A stretch of 39,451 nt of DNA from IMG/VR virus record IMGVR_UViG_3300047277_000010, positions 1 to 39,451 of that record; one strand, given 5' to 3'. The translations under genes were made by a program, and so were the position numbers. The notes beneath the pieces are model-generated. The model had not been told where the DNA came from. It did not search any database and saw only the letters and a list, made by a program, of their open reading frames with translations. Below are positions 1 to 7,189 of this stretch, in pieces. The first letter of the stretch is position 1; the number at the start of each line of letters is the position of its first letter. The stretch is from a virus.

Positions 1-484
1 ATGTAATACCATTTAAGGTTTCTTTATCTCTACAATATCCAAAATCCAACCAAGCTACCATACCATTATCAACATATCCATTGTTAATAGCATCATTGAC
101 AAAATGTGATTTCAATAGATTAACAAGAACATAATCTACTGACCAATATTCTGGATTTCTAATTTGATTGGGATTAATTTGTTTTAGATAATTTTCATCT
201 TTTTGTATCCGTTCAATCTTTTCACGGAATACTGGAAACATATCAGGAAAATGTTGAATGATAATTTTAGTTTTATCTTCTTTACCTTTGCGAAGTTTAG
301 CAACAGTTTTAACTTGGTCTTCTGATGTGTAAATTATCATCTGGTTATCTAATTCAGCAAGATAACCAAATCTTTCCATATAAGTATCAGTAGTTCGTTG
401 TAGATAACCTGGTAATCCTTTATCTGTTCCCCAATCACCACGACCAATATCAAAAAATGCTGTTACAATTGTTATATTACTCAT
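1..484 (-). CDS. YibB/HtrL-like protein (3' end missing)
   Basis: The gene starts with ATG at 484-482 and stays open to the window edge, so only about 161 N-terminal residues are visible. The N-terminus MSNITIVTAFFDIGRGDW closely resembles the start of the enterobacterial YibB/HtrL family, and a later WLDFGYCR segment also fits. The family is known from lipopolysaccharide-core gene neighbourhoods; its biochemical role is not established, but its folding pattern suggests a glycosyltransferase-like enzyme. The start codon overlaps the stop of the next gene upstream by one base (TAATG), so the two are translationally coupled. It is the last visible member of a row of three sugar-transfer-type genes. 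I infer a role in modifying a cell-surface or phage glycan. The family call rests on motif recognition and the function is open. Confidence 0.7.
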   Translation of the reverse strand, partial: MSNITIVTAFFDIGRGDWGTDKGLPGYLQRTTDTYMERFGYLAELDNQMIIYTSEDQVKTVAKLRKGKEDKTKIIIQHFPDMFPVFREKIERIQKDENYLKQINPNQIRNPEYWSVDYVLVNLLKSHFVNDAINNGYVDNGMVAWLDFGYCRDKETLNGIT

Positions 485-1353
485 TATGAAGTCCTTATGG
501 TAAAATATTCATCCGGATTTAGTTGGTCATATTTCTTCTCAACAAACTTCTTCCATTCAGGCACTCTATCATATTGATGAACAATACAAAATGGTTCACC
601 TAAACTTGTTTTGACAATACCATCTTCAAATATTGGTTCGAGTTCGGTTAAGAATGGCCTAAATCTTTCAATCTTACTTGGATCAACAGTAGTGCCTGCT
701 TGACACGCCCAACCATCTTTTTGGTCAGCAAATACAATAGAATCTTTATATGGTTGTGTTTGAATTAATACATTGAATACTGCTTGGTCTACTATTGCAA
801 TGGGTCTATTAATGGCATTAGTATAGATATTAAATACTAAATCTTTCATATGTTCAGATGTACCACCAAGAGTACCAACATTGTATATGATATTATCTTT
901 GAACAATTCATAAACATAAGGACCATAAGTTTCCATTAAGTTTTGGTTACCCCACGATTCATCTCTATAACGAATAGATTCAGAACCGGCAACTAATGTT
1001 TTACCACGGAATGTATTTACAACATTCTTTTTTAACCAATCTACAGGATTTGTTTGGAAATAAACATCTTTGACATCGGTGGTAATAACATATTCATATT
1101 CTTCCCAATGATCTTTTAGATAATCATATAATGTTAAGAATCTAGCTACATGTATTGGAGCATTGGTTCTTAACATATCAACAATAGTAAATCCTTGTTC
1201 TATTATCTTTTGTCTTGTTTCATTGGAAGCTTCACCCAAAACAAGAATCTTATCACCATCAAATCCACATCCATTGATAGATTCAATCCAAGGTTTTAAC
1301 TGATTGTAATTGTAACCAGTAGCAGCACCTATTATTAAACTTCTTTTACCCAC
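484..1353 (-). CDS. Putative glycosyltransferase, DxxD type
   Basis: A 289-residue protein beginning MGKRSLIIGAATGYNYNQLK. It has an alternating strand/helix N-terminus typical of nucleotide-sugar-binding folds and a TTDVKDVYF segment at residues 91-99. That segment looks like the metal-binding acidic motif of GT-A glycosyltransferases (D93 and D96). A later QAVFN segment and a conserved-looking HQYDR near the C-terminus fit the same type. I cannot assign a numbered GT family, the donor or the acceptor. Its start overlaps the end of the upstream GT2 gene by 19 nt, and its stop overlaps the YibB-like gene's start by one base. The three probably form one expression unit. Likely a cytoplasmic enzyme that decorates a phage or host glycan. 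Confidence 0.6.
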   Translation of the reverse strand: MGKRSLIIGAATGYNYNQLKPWIESINGCGFDGDKILVLGEASNETRQKIIEQGFTIVDMLRTNAPIHVARFLTLYDYLKDHWEEYEYVITTDVKDVYFQTNPVDWLKKNVVNTFRGKTLVAGSESIRYRDESWGNQNLMETYGPYVYELFKDNIIYNVGTLGGTSEHMKDLVFNIYTNAINRPIAIVDQAVFNVLIQTQPYKDSIVFADQKDGWACQAGTTVDPSKIERFRPFLTELEPIFEDGIVKTSLGEPFCIVHQYDRVPEWKKFVEKKYDQLNPDEYFTIRTS

Positions 1354-2048
1354 GGAAATACCTCATTATATTTTTCACTCATTATTTCATTACCGTTCTC
1401 AAAGAACTCACTAGTAACAGAACCAGCATTACCATCAAGTCTATATCCTACAGTATATTCACCATTACAATCAAATTTTGTAAAATTTTGTGCTAATGTA
1501 GATAGAAAAACTCTATCTTGGCCCCATCCGCCATGCCAAACACTTGCTATATGTATCGCAATAGATGTTTTTATACAATAACAATTAGTATCTATATGAT
1601 GTGAACCTTGGAATGTTGGCCATTTACCAAGTGATTCACAATCATCATTACATAGATATTTTCCATTCTTATCATATATCATCCTCAAAGAATAACACCA
1701 ATCTAGATTGCTTTGTTCTATAGTATCTATACAAGATTTAACATGGTTCTTTTCAAACCAGTTATCTTGATCTAAGTACAATACATAATCGGTGTTGATT
1801 AGATGTGTAAAAGCTGCATAAATCCTGTGACCATAGAAACCATTGGCACCTACATTTTCAGAGAGATAACATACTTTTAGATTTTTATTACCAAGATATT
1901 CACTAACTATGGCACTAGTTCTACCTTTGTATTGTAGACCATCACAAACTACATAACATATAGTATCTATGGATTGTTTAAGAACTGATTCAATTGCTGT
2001 TCTTAGTTCTGGAACACCTGTAGTAGGTATTATTACTGTAACACTCAT
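1335..2048 (-). CDS. Family 2-like glycosyltransferase
   Basis: A 237-residue protein with the GT-A start MSVTVIIPTTGVPELRTAIESVL. A YLDQDNWF segment (D93-Q-D95) occupies the place of the DxD metal and nucleotide-sugar motif. A C-terminal HGGWGQDRVFL stretch resembles the acceptor-side ED/GQDR region of small GT2 enzymes. The length suits a single catalytic domain with no membrane segment. It is tightly linked to the next glycosyltransferase (19-nt overlap) and lies 10 nt after the stop of the 388-residue protein. Known family members move a sugar from a nucleotide donor. The acceptor here is unknown: host lipopolysaccharide, virion proteins and modified phage DNA are all possible. Confidence 0.75.
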   Translation of the reverse strand: MSVTVIIPTTGVPELRTAIESVLKQSIDTICYVVCDGLQYKGRTSAIVSEYLGNKNLKVCYLSENVGANGFYGHRIYAAFTHLINTDYVLYLDQDNWFEKNHVKSCIDTIEQSNLDWCYSLRMIYDKNGKYLCNDDCESLGKWPTFQGSHHIDTNCYCIKTSIAIHIASVWHGGWGQDRVFLSTLAQNFTKFDCNGEYTVGYRLDGNAGSVTSEFFENGNEIMSEKYNEVFPWVKEV

Positions 2049-2058
2049 AATTTATCCA

Positions 2059-3225
2059 TTAATATAGTTTACCAAATGGTCCAAAATCTTCGCCACGTTT
2101 TTCAGCTAGGAAGAAAATATTAGTGATAAATTGGTCTAATGATTTATCAGACAATTTAACAAGTTCATTTAAAAATGTTATTTGCATTAATTTGGTATTA
2201 CCAATAACAGGGTCAATACTAAATATTTTTATCATATTTTTATTGAATTCTGTCGGATTTGTTATTCCGGTTTCTACTTTATTTTTTATATTATTAAACA
2301 TGTCGGTATATTTTTGCATATCTGTATTATATTCCGATGAAGTTTTTGGATAATTGGAATTAGACTTATCATATGATAGTTTAAATGTATTCATTTCAGA
2401 AATCAATTTCTCAACAGGAACACGACCAATTTGAGCGGCTGCTGATTTTTCGACAAAAGATAATGATAGGTTATTAAACCTAGATGTACTTATACTTCTA
2501 ATGGATATATTATATGTTCGTTTACCTGCTGGAGAACTACCAATAAAATCTATTGACGTTCCTGTAGCTTTAAATGAACCATCTGTTCTTAAATTTAAGT
2601 CACATTTTAATGAAGACACATTAAATGTAGGATGAGCACTGTTTTCAAATAGTACACCCCTTTTAGTATTTACTTCTTCATAATGTGCGGCATTTCCAGT
2701 TACCATCTTTAATGAAACACCAACGATAATACGATCTTTGAAATATGTCCTCAATAAAGCATTTAATTGAGATAAAGTTTCTAAACCATGGTTTTTTAAT
2801 ACTCCTTGTATTTCATGCATGACACGTTTTTCATCTTGTATACACCAAATATCAGCAGGATCCCAAGTGTCTTTTTTAGATATTTTAAATTCCTTTTTCA
2901 CTAAATCGGAAATATATTTCATAAATCCACCATCCCTAGTAAACTCGGTGAATTTTACATGTGAAAATTCCTTAAAGAACTTTGATTGTTGTAAATAAAA
3001 GGTTTTCATCCAACTCTTTGTATCTAGCACTTCAGGATATATTCCGTTACCTGTAGATTTGCCAGTTTTTAAATCTACACCTAAGACTTCTAATATAAAT
3101 TTAGGATCATCTAAAATTTCAGATTCACTCTTATATAATACATTGTCATTTAAAGCCCGTCTAAAAATCCAAGCAGAAGTTTGTTCCTGCCTTTTAGTTG
3201 ATTCTGCAGAACTTAATTTAGCCAC
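2059..3225 (-). CDS. Conserved phage protein of unknown function, SLK motif
   Basis: A 388-residue protein starting with GTG (3225-3223), with an AAGG ribosome site about 12 nt upstream. I recall similar uncharacterised proteins in T4-like phages of marine bacteria but know of no function. Visible marks are SKKDTWDPADIW (residues 116-127), then IIVGVSLKMVTGN (167-179) and HYEEVNTKRG (181-190). An acidic ADIW-type strand followed by an xSLK strand is the arrangement seen in some PD-(D/E)xK restriction-like nucleases. Here the two are about 45 residues apart and no clear catalytic glutamate precedes the lysine, so this is only a hypothesis. No signal peptide or membrane segment is seen. It lies between the DUF4338-like gene and the glycosyltransferases. 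Confidence 0.6.
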   Translation of the reverse strand: MAKLSSAESTKRQEQTSAWIFRRALNDNVLYKSESEILDDPKFILEVLGVDLKTGKSTGNGIYPEVLDTKSWMKTFYLQQSKFFKEFSHVKFTEFTRDGGFMKYISDLVKKEFKISKKDTWDPADIWCIQDEKRVMHEIQGVLKNHGLETLSQLNALLRTYFKDRIIVGVSLKMVTGNAAHYEEVNTKRGVLFENSAHPTFNVSSLKCDLNLRTDGSFKATGTSIDFIGSSPAGKRTYNISIRSISTSRFNNLSLSFVEKSAAAQIGRVPVEKLISEMNTFKLSYDKSNSNYPKTSSEYNTDMQKYTDMFNNIKNKVETGITNPTEFNKNMIKIFSIDPVIGNTKLMQITFLNELVKLSDKSLDQFITNIFFLAEKRGEDFGPFGKLY

Positions 3226-3250
3226 TACTTAATACCTTAAATAAAAGTAT

Positions 3251-4366
3251 TTATCTAATAATATCTATGTGTTTTCCTGAAGTCCAAATCTCCAGTTCAG
3301 TTCTTAATCTACCTTCCGATTTTAAGGTCTCATATCTATTGGTTGCTTTCACTTTCCACCACTTGATGATATTATCAAATTCATGTTTATCATAGTTTTC
3401 ACCAGGAATTAATACATCTGTCTTACAGTTTACATAATCAACAGTATTCTTAAATCCATAATCGGACGTGTAATATCTTTTCTGTTCAGTTATACTTTTA
3501 GCATTTTCGATAATTTTGGCAAATTCTAAACCTTCAGGAGTATCCTTTAATGCGGATTTGGTTAATGCTATAATCTTTACAAATGTTCGCATCTTTCTAC
3601 TGGTAGTTGACGTACATGTTCCCAACACATCACCACCAATTTTATCTTCAACAAACTTCTTCAAATTAGAATATCGTTCACCATGCATCATTGGAACACT
3701 ATCCGATACCGACAATCCACGATATTTGATAAATGGTTTCATGCCATCATATTGAGACACCGTTTTACTACTACCATACAAACTGGTGGTTTCAAATAAG
3801 CAAAGGTTCATGTCATATTTCTTATTAACAATCTCCCTAACTTTATGTGAAGTGCATATGGCCGATAACAATTTACCACCGAGATAATTGAATCCAAATG
3901 GTTGTGATGGTACAATAACAAAACCCATTATAGTGGAATCATTAAATTTCTTTGCCCATTCCACTTGTTGAAGCCATACCTGACCCAACATATCATTTCT
4001 AGGTTTCATATACAATAACGGTGAACCTAATCTGATAAATCCAAGAACCTTTTGTGTATTCTTTTCTCTAACAGCTAGTTGAATATTTCTACCAACGGGT
4101 GCCTTATTAATATGCGATGATGTAATTTTCATCAATGTTTCCCAAGTTCCATTCGGCATATTCTCGACCAACTCAATGTCCATGTCATTTGGGTGCATTG
4201 TAAAATCGGAAAATAAATCATCTTCGGGGGGAAATAAAGAAGATGGTATTTCATTAACAGATTTCAACTTTTCATCACGCATATATTCTTCAATACTGCC
4301 CATGTTTTCGAAATATTCTTTAAATACACCAGCGCAATGGATGGCATCTTCTTTACTTATCCTCAT
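3251..4366 (-). CDS. DUF4338 (DruA-type) family protein, copy A
   Basis: A 371-residue protein sharing ordered motifs with the gene at 15161-16432: VGRNI (residues 91-95), VLGFIRLGSPLLYM (107-120), GFNYLGGKLL (158-167), TTSLYG (193-198) and QYDGM (205-209). This pattern matches what I know of the DUF4338/DruA family. Its named member is DruA of the Druantia anti-phage system, and relatives also occur in phages and mobile elements without a defined activity. The C-terminal third is not shared clearly with copy B. The start codon overlaps the gp41 stop as ATGA, which implies coupled translation with the replicative helicase. The family call is moderately sure and the role is unknown. A DNA-processing job is an inference from neighbours only. 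Confidence 0.6.
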   Translation of the reverse strand: MRISKEDAIHCAGVFKEYFENMGSIEEYMRDEKLKSVNEIPSSLFPPEDDLFSDFTMHPNDMDIELVENMPNGTWETLMKITSSHINKAPVGRNIQLAVREKNTQKVLGFIRLGSPLLYMKPRNDMLGQVWLQQVEWAKKFNDSTIMGFVIVPSQPFGFNYLGGKLLSAICTSHKVREIVNKKYDMNLCLFETTSLYGSSKTVSQYDGMKPFIKYRGLSVSDSVPMMHGERYSNLKKFVEDKIGGDVLGTCTSTTSRKMRTFVKIIALTKSALKDTPEGLEFAKIIENAKSITEQKRYYTSDYGFKNTVDYVNCKTDVLIPGENYDKHEFDNIIKWWKVKATNRYETLKSEGRLRTELEIWTSGKHIDIIR

Positions 4367-5736
4367 ACTTTAAATCCTTCAAAGTTTTTCTTTTGTTTTG
4401 TTGGAGAAAACTCATGGCCATGGCCAGCATCCACAATGCCCGCTTGTGCTGATTGTTCAATATCATATAGTTTCATCTTTGCACGATCAATACCAATGGT
4501 AAATCTCTTATGGTGTGTTAAATCGGAATATCTATTCTTCAATTGTTTTACCATAATTTGATTCAATTGTTCAAGTTCTTCTGATGATATTAATGCAAAC
4601 ATCATATCTGCGGTTGCTGGTAAACCAAAACTTTCACTTACATCTTCCATACCAGGATCAGATGAATTAAAACCACTTCTTGTTGTTTGAGTTGCCGTTA
4701 CCAATGGTAAATCATATTCAACTGCTAATCCCCTCAATTCTTCTGCTATGGCTTTAACATAGGTGTATGAGTTTACATTAGAACCAACTTTCAATCTTGA
4801 GCTGCAACAAATGTTAAGATAATCAACAAAGATAATATCGGGTACAAAGTTGCGTTTAAGATTCAACTCATTCAATAAAGTTCTAAAATGAGTTGCTGAA
4901 GCTGATGCTGTTGGATATTCTTTGATTAACAATTTACCAATAGTCTTTGAACGAACTCTGTTGACTTTCTTAACATAAGAATCTTCACTAAGTTCCATCA
5001 ATTCATCCATAGACACATTCAACAAATTAGCATCTATACGTTCAGCAATTCGTTCTTCGGCCATTTCCATGGTAATATACAATACATTTTTACCTTGAGC
5101 CATACATGATGCGGCAACATGACACATAAACAAACTTTTACCAACACCAGTTCCGGCAAGAATCACATTAAGTGTTTTTGTTGATAAACCACCTTTTGTA
5201 ATCTTGTTAAAATAGTCTAGGTCAAATGGTATCTTGCTTTCTTTTCTATGATAATATTCATAACGGGCAGCTGCATCTTCAAGATAATCATGTCCTACCG
5301 AATTATCAAAGGACACCGATAAGGCGTCCGATAATATCTTTGGTATTGCACCTTTATCATTAGTTTTATCAGCACCATCCAATATTGAGATAGAACCCAA
5401 TACCGCATTGTAGATAGACTTCTCTTGGCAAAACTCTTCCGTTTTATCAATGATCCACTCTAACTTCGTTGCATCAGACTTATTGGCTTCTATTTCTCTA
5501 ATGTAAGACTGAATGTTGTCAACTTCATCTTGAGTAATATTCAGTTCACCAACAGCAATCTTTAACGACTCTACTGTTGGTGAATTATTATACTTTTGAG
5601 TAAAGTCAATAACTTCATTGAATATAACCTTTTCAGTTTTATTTGAAAAGTATTCAGATTTTAAGAATGGTAATACCTTACGCAAATATTCTTCATTATA
5701 AATTAAATTCTTCAGTATCACTAATTCTAGATTCAT
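4363..5736 (-). CDS. 41: Replicative DNA helicase gp41 (DnaB/RecA fold)
   Basis: A 457-residue homologue of T4 gp41, the hexameric 5'-3' helicase that unwinds the fork and works with primase. The N-terminal domain (MNLELVILKNLIYNEEYL) is followed by the KITKGG linker and Walker A GTGVGKS (195-201). The TMEMAEERIAERIDANLL segment and Walker B DIIFVDYLNICCSS follow. A TATQTTRSGF segment carries the sensor glutamine, and ESFGLPATADMMFAL is a hallmark of gp41. Length is close to T4 (475). The start lies 41 nt inside the preceding small gene; I keep it because the N-terminus aligns with T4. No gp61 primase is visible in the window. Confidence 0.95.
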   Translation of the reverse strand: MNLELVILKNLIYNEEYLRKVLPFLKSEYFSNKTEKVIFNEVIDFTQKYNNSPTVESLKIAVGELNITQDEVDNIQSYIREIEANKSDATKLEWIIDKTEEFCQEKSIYNAVLGSISILDGADKTNDKGAIPKILSDALSVSFDNSVGHDYLEDAAARYEYYHRKESKIPFDLDYFNKITKGGLSTKTLNVILAGTGVGKSLFMCHVAASCMAQGKNVLYITMEMAEERIAERIDANLLNVSMDELMELSEDSYVKKVNRVRSKTIGKLLIKEYPTASASATHFRTLLNELNLKRNFVPDIIFVDYLNICCSSRLKVGSNVNSYTYVKAIAEELRGLAVEYDLPLVTATQTTRSGFNSSDPGMEDVSESFGLPATADMMFALISSEELEQLNQIMVKQLKNRYSDLTHHKRFTIGIDRAKMKLYDIEQSAQAGIVDAGHGHEFSPTKQKKNFEGFKV

Positions 5737-6010
5737 CTACTATTTCCTGGTCCATATTTTTCGACATTATTTCCACTAACAAACCACCGATATAATTCTT
5801 AAATTGTAAGTCGGACTCTAGATTTGTAAACATACCATATTGTATCACATCATATGAGAATTGTAAATACATTTCTCCATTTTCTTCTTCAAATTTTACT
5901 TTATCGAATTTGAAAACAACACCAACGTAAGGACCAGTTAATAATTCTATATGAATGTGTTCCGGATCATTTTCAGGAAACAAATATTTGTAATCTATTT
6001 CCTCAAGCAT
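5696..6010 (-). CDS. Small acidic protein between uvsX and gene 41
   Basis: A 104-residue protein. I choose ATG 6010-6008 (MLEEIDYKYLFPENDPEH) because a GGAG ribosome site sits 7 nt upstream. The longer frame up to 6106 merely runs through uvsX coding sequence. The body is rich in acidic and aromatic residues (GPYVGVVFKFDKVKF) and ends in an acidic tail, and looks like a small all-beta domain. It overlaps the uvsX stop by 8 nt and the gp41 start by 41 nt. In T4 the gene in this position is 40, a head-assembly factor. I do not recognise sequence similarity to gp40, so only the position matches. Function unknown. Confidence 0.7.
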   Translation of the reverse strand: MLEEIDYKYLFPENDPEHIHIELLTGPYVGVVFKFDKVKFEEENGEMYLQFSYDVIQYGMFTNLESDLQFKNYIGGLLVEIMSKNMDQEIVDESRISDTEEFNL

Positions 6011-7175
6011 TTTTGTCTCCGGCGAACAAATCTTCAAAACCATCTTGCATAATTTCATCAGAGGCGACTTTATACTTATCTTGAACAAACGTTTTAAATG
6101 CTTCATTGTTTAATATATCCGACCAAAATTCCTTAGTTTCAGTATCTTTAAATCTGTACTTCTTATCTGACATTTCACCAGTTTCGGTATCAATCTTAGA
6201 ATACCAACCATTTGATGGTTTAACAACATGTCCTGATAACAAAGCAACATCTAATAATCCAGACCAACGACTAATACCACCATTAAACGAAACACTGATT
6301 GGTATCTTAGACTTTTCTCGGACATATCTAGATTTCTCTACATTGATGATAAAGTTGTATCCTACCACTTCCGTACCTTCTTTCTCCTGTTGTCTGCCAA
6401 GTATAAAGATGTTATCTGCGGAATAGTAACTTCCAGTACCACCACCAACCACATCTTTAGGAAACATACCAATCTCTTTATAAGTGTGGTTTACAACAAC
6501 CATTGGAATATCTTTCAAGTTCAAATGTGGTGTAACCATACGAAACAACGATTTGACTTGTTTGGCACGGGACATATCAGCCACAGATTTACCATCCAGC
6601 GCATCATCAACTTCTTTCTTAGATGCTAGATTACCAATGGAATCAATAAGAATGATTAAATGGTCTCCACGTTCTACACCTTGTAATTGTTTCATGATAT
6701 CAAACTTCAACTGTTCGATATCGGTTAGTGGTGTATGTACAACTCTATCGGTATCAATACCAAATGATTGGAAGTATGATTGTGGTGAACCAAATTCGGA
6801 ATCATAGAATAGTAATGCAGCATCAGGATATTTGTCCAGATAAGACTTTGCCATCAATAATGAAAATGCTGTCTTGAAATGCTTACTTGGACCAGCCCAC
6901 ATTGTAAGACCAGGAGTTAAACCACCATCTAATTTACCAGATAATGCAACATTGATAATAGGCACAGCTGTTGAAATCATATCCTTATCTGTAAAGAATT
7001 TGGATTGTGAAAGAACCGCTGATTCTTTGATGGTGCTATTTTTCTTGATTTTGTCAAGTATACTCATAATTTTATTTTCCTTATATTTCTCGTATTTAGT
7101 GGGTGTTTCATCATAATTCAAATTTTCGTAAATTGGACCACAATCTGTTTCCGTTAAAGAGTTTAATATACTCAT
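6003..7175 (-). CDS. uvsX: UvsX RecA-like recombinase
   Basis: Homologue of T4 UvsX, the strand-exchange protein that drives recombination-dependent replication. Clear marks are Walker A GPSKHFKT, then LLFYDSEFGSPQSY, Walker B LIILIDSIGNLASKKE, VVNHTYKE and VVGGGTGSYYSADNIF (the L2/ATP-coupling region). Two in-frame starts are plausible. ATG 7175 has an AGGAC site and leaves only 14 nt after the polymerase gene, giving 390 residues. ATG 7067 has an AAGGA site and gives 354 residues beginning MSILDKIKKNSTIKES, which is where T4 UvsX begins. Both products start MSIL. I give the long form because it fills the gap, but the conserved protein starts at 7067. Loading is likely helped by UvsY encoded at 21864-22298. 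Confidence 0.95.
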   Translation of the reverse strand: MSILNSLTETDCGPIYENLNYDETPTKYEKYKENKIMSILDKIKKNSTIKESAVLSQSKFFTDKDMISTAVPIINVALSGKLDGGLTPGLTMWAGPSKHFKTAFSLLMAKSYLDKYPDAALLFYDSEFGSPQSYFQSFGIDTDRVVHTPLTDIEQLKFDIMKQLQGVERGDHLIILIDSIGNLASKKEVDDALDGKSVADMSRAKQVKSLFRMVTPHLNLKDIPMVVVNHTYKEIGMFPKDVVGGGTGSYYSADNIFILGRQQEKEGTEVVGYNFIINVEKSRYVREKSKIPISVSFNGGISRWSGLLDVALLSGHVVKPSNGWYSKIDTETGEMSDKKYRFKDTETKEFWSDILNNEAFKTFVQDKYKVASDEIMQDGFEDLFAGDKNA

Positions 7176-7189
7176 TGTATAGTCCTATA

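Noticed and set aside
2123-2353. Plus-strand membrane-like open frame
   Set aside because: It is antisense to a real gene, has no ribosome site or promoter, and its hydrophobicity follows from the AT-rich complement.
6011-6106. Longer version of the small gene between uvsX and gene 41
   Set aside because: The extra 32 codons lie wholly within uvsX coding sequence. The start at 6010 has a GGAG site and gives the usual short overlap.
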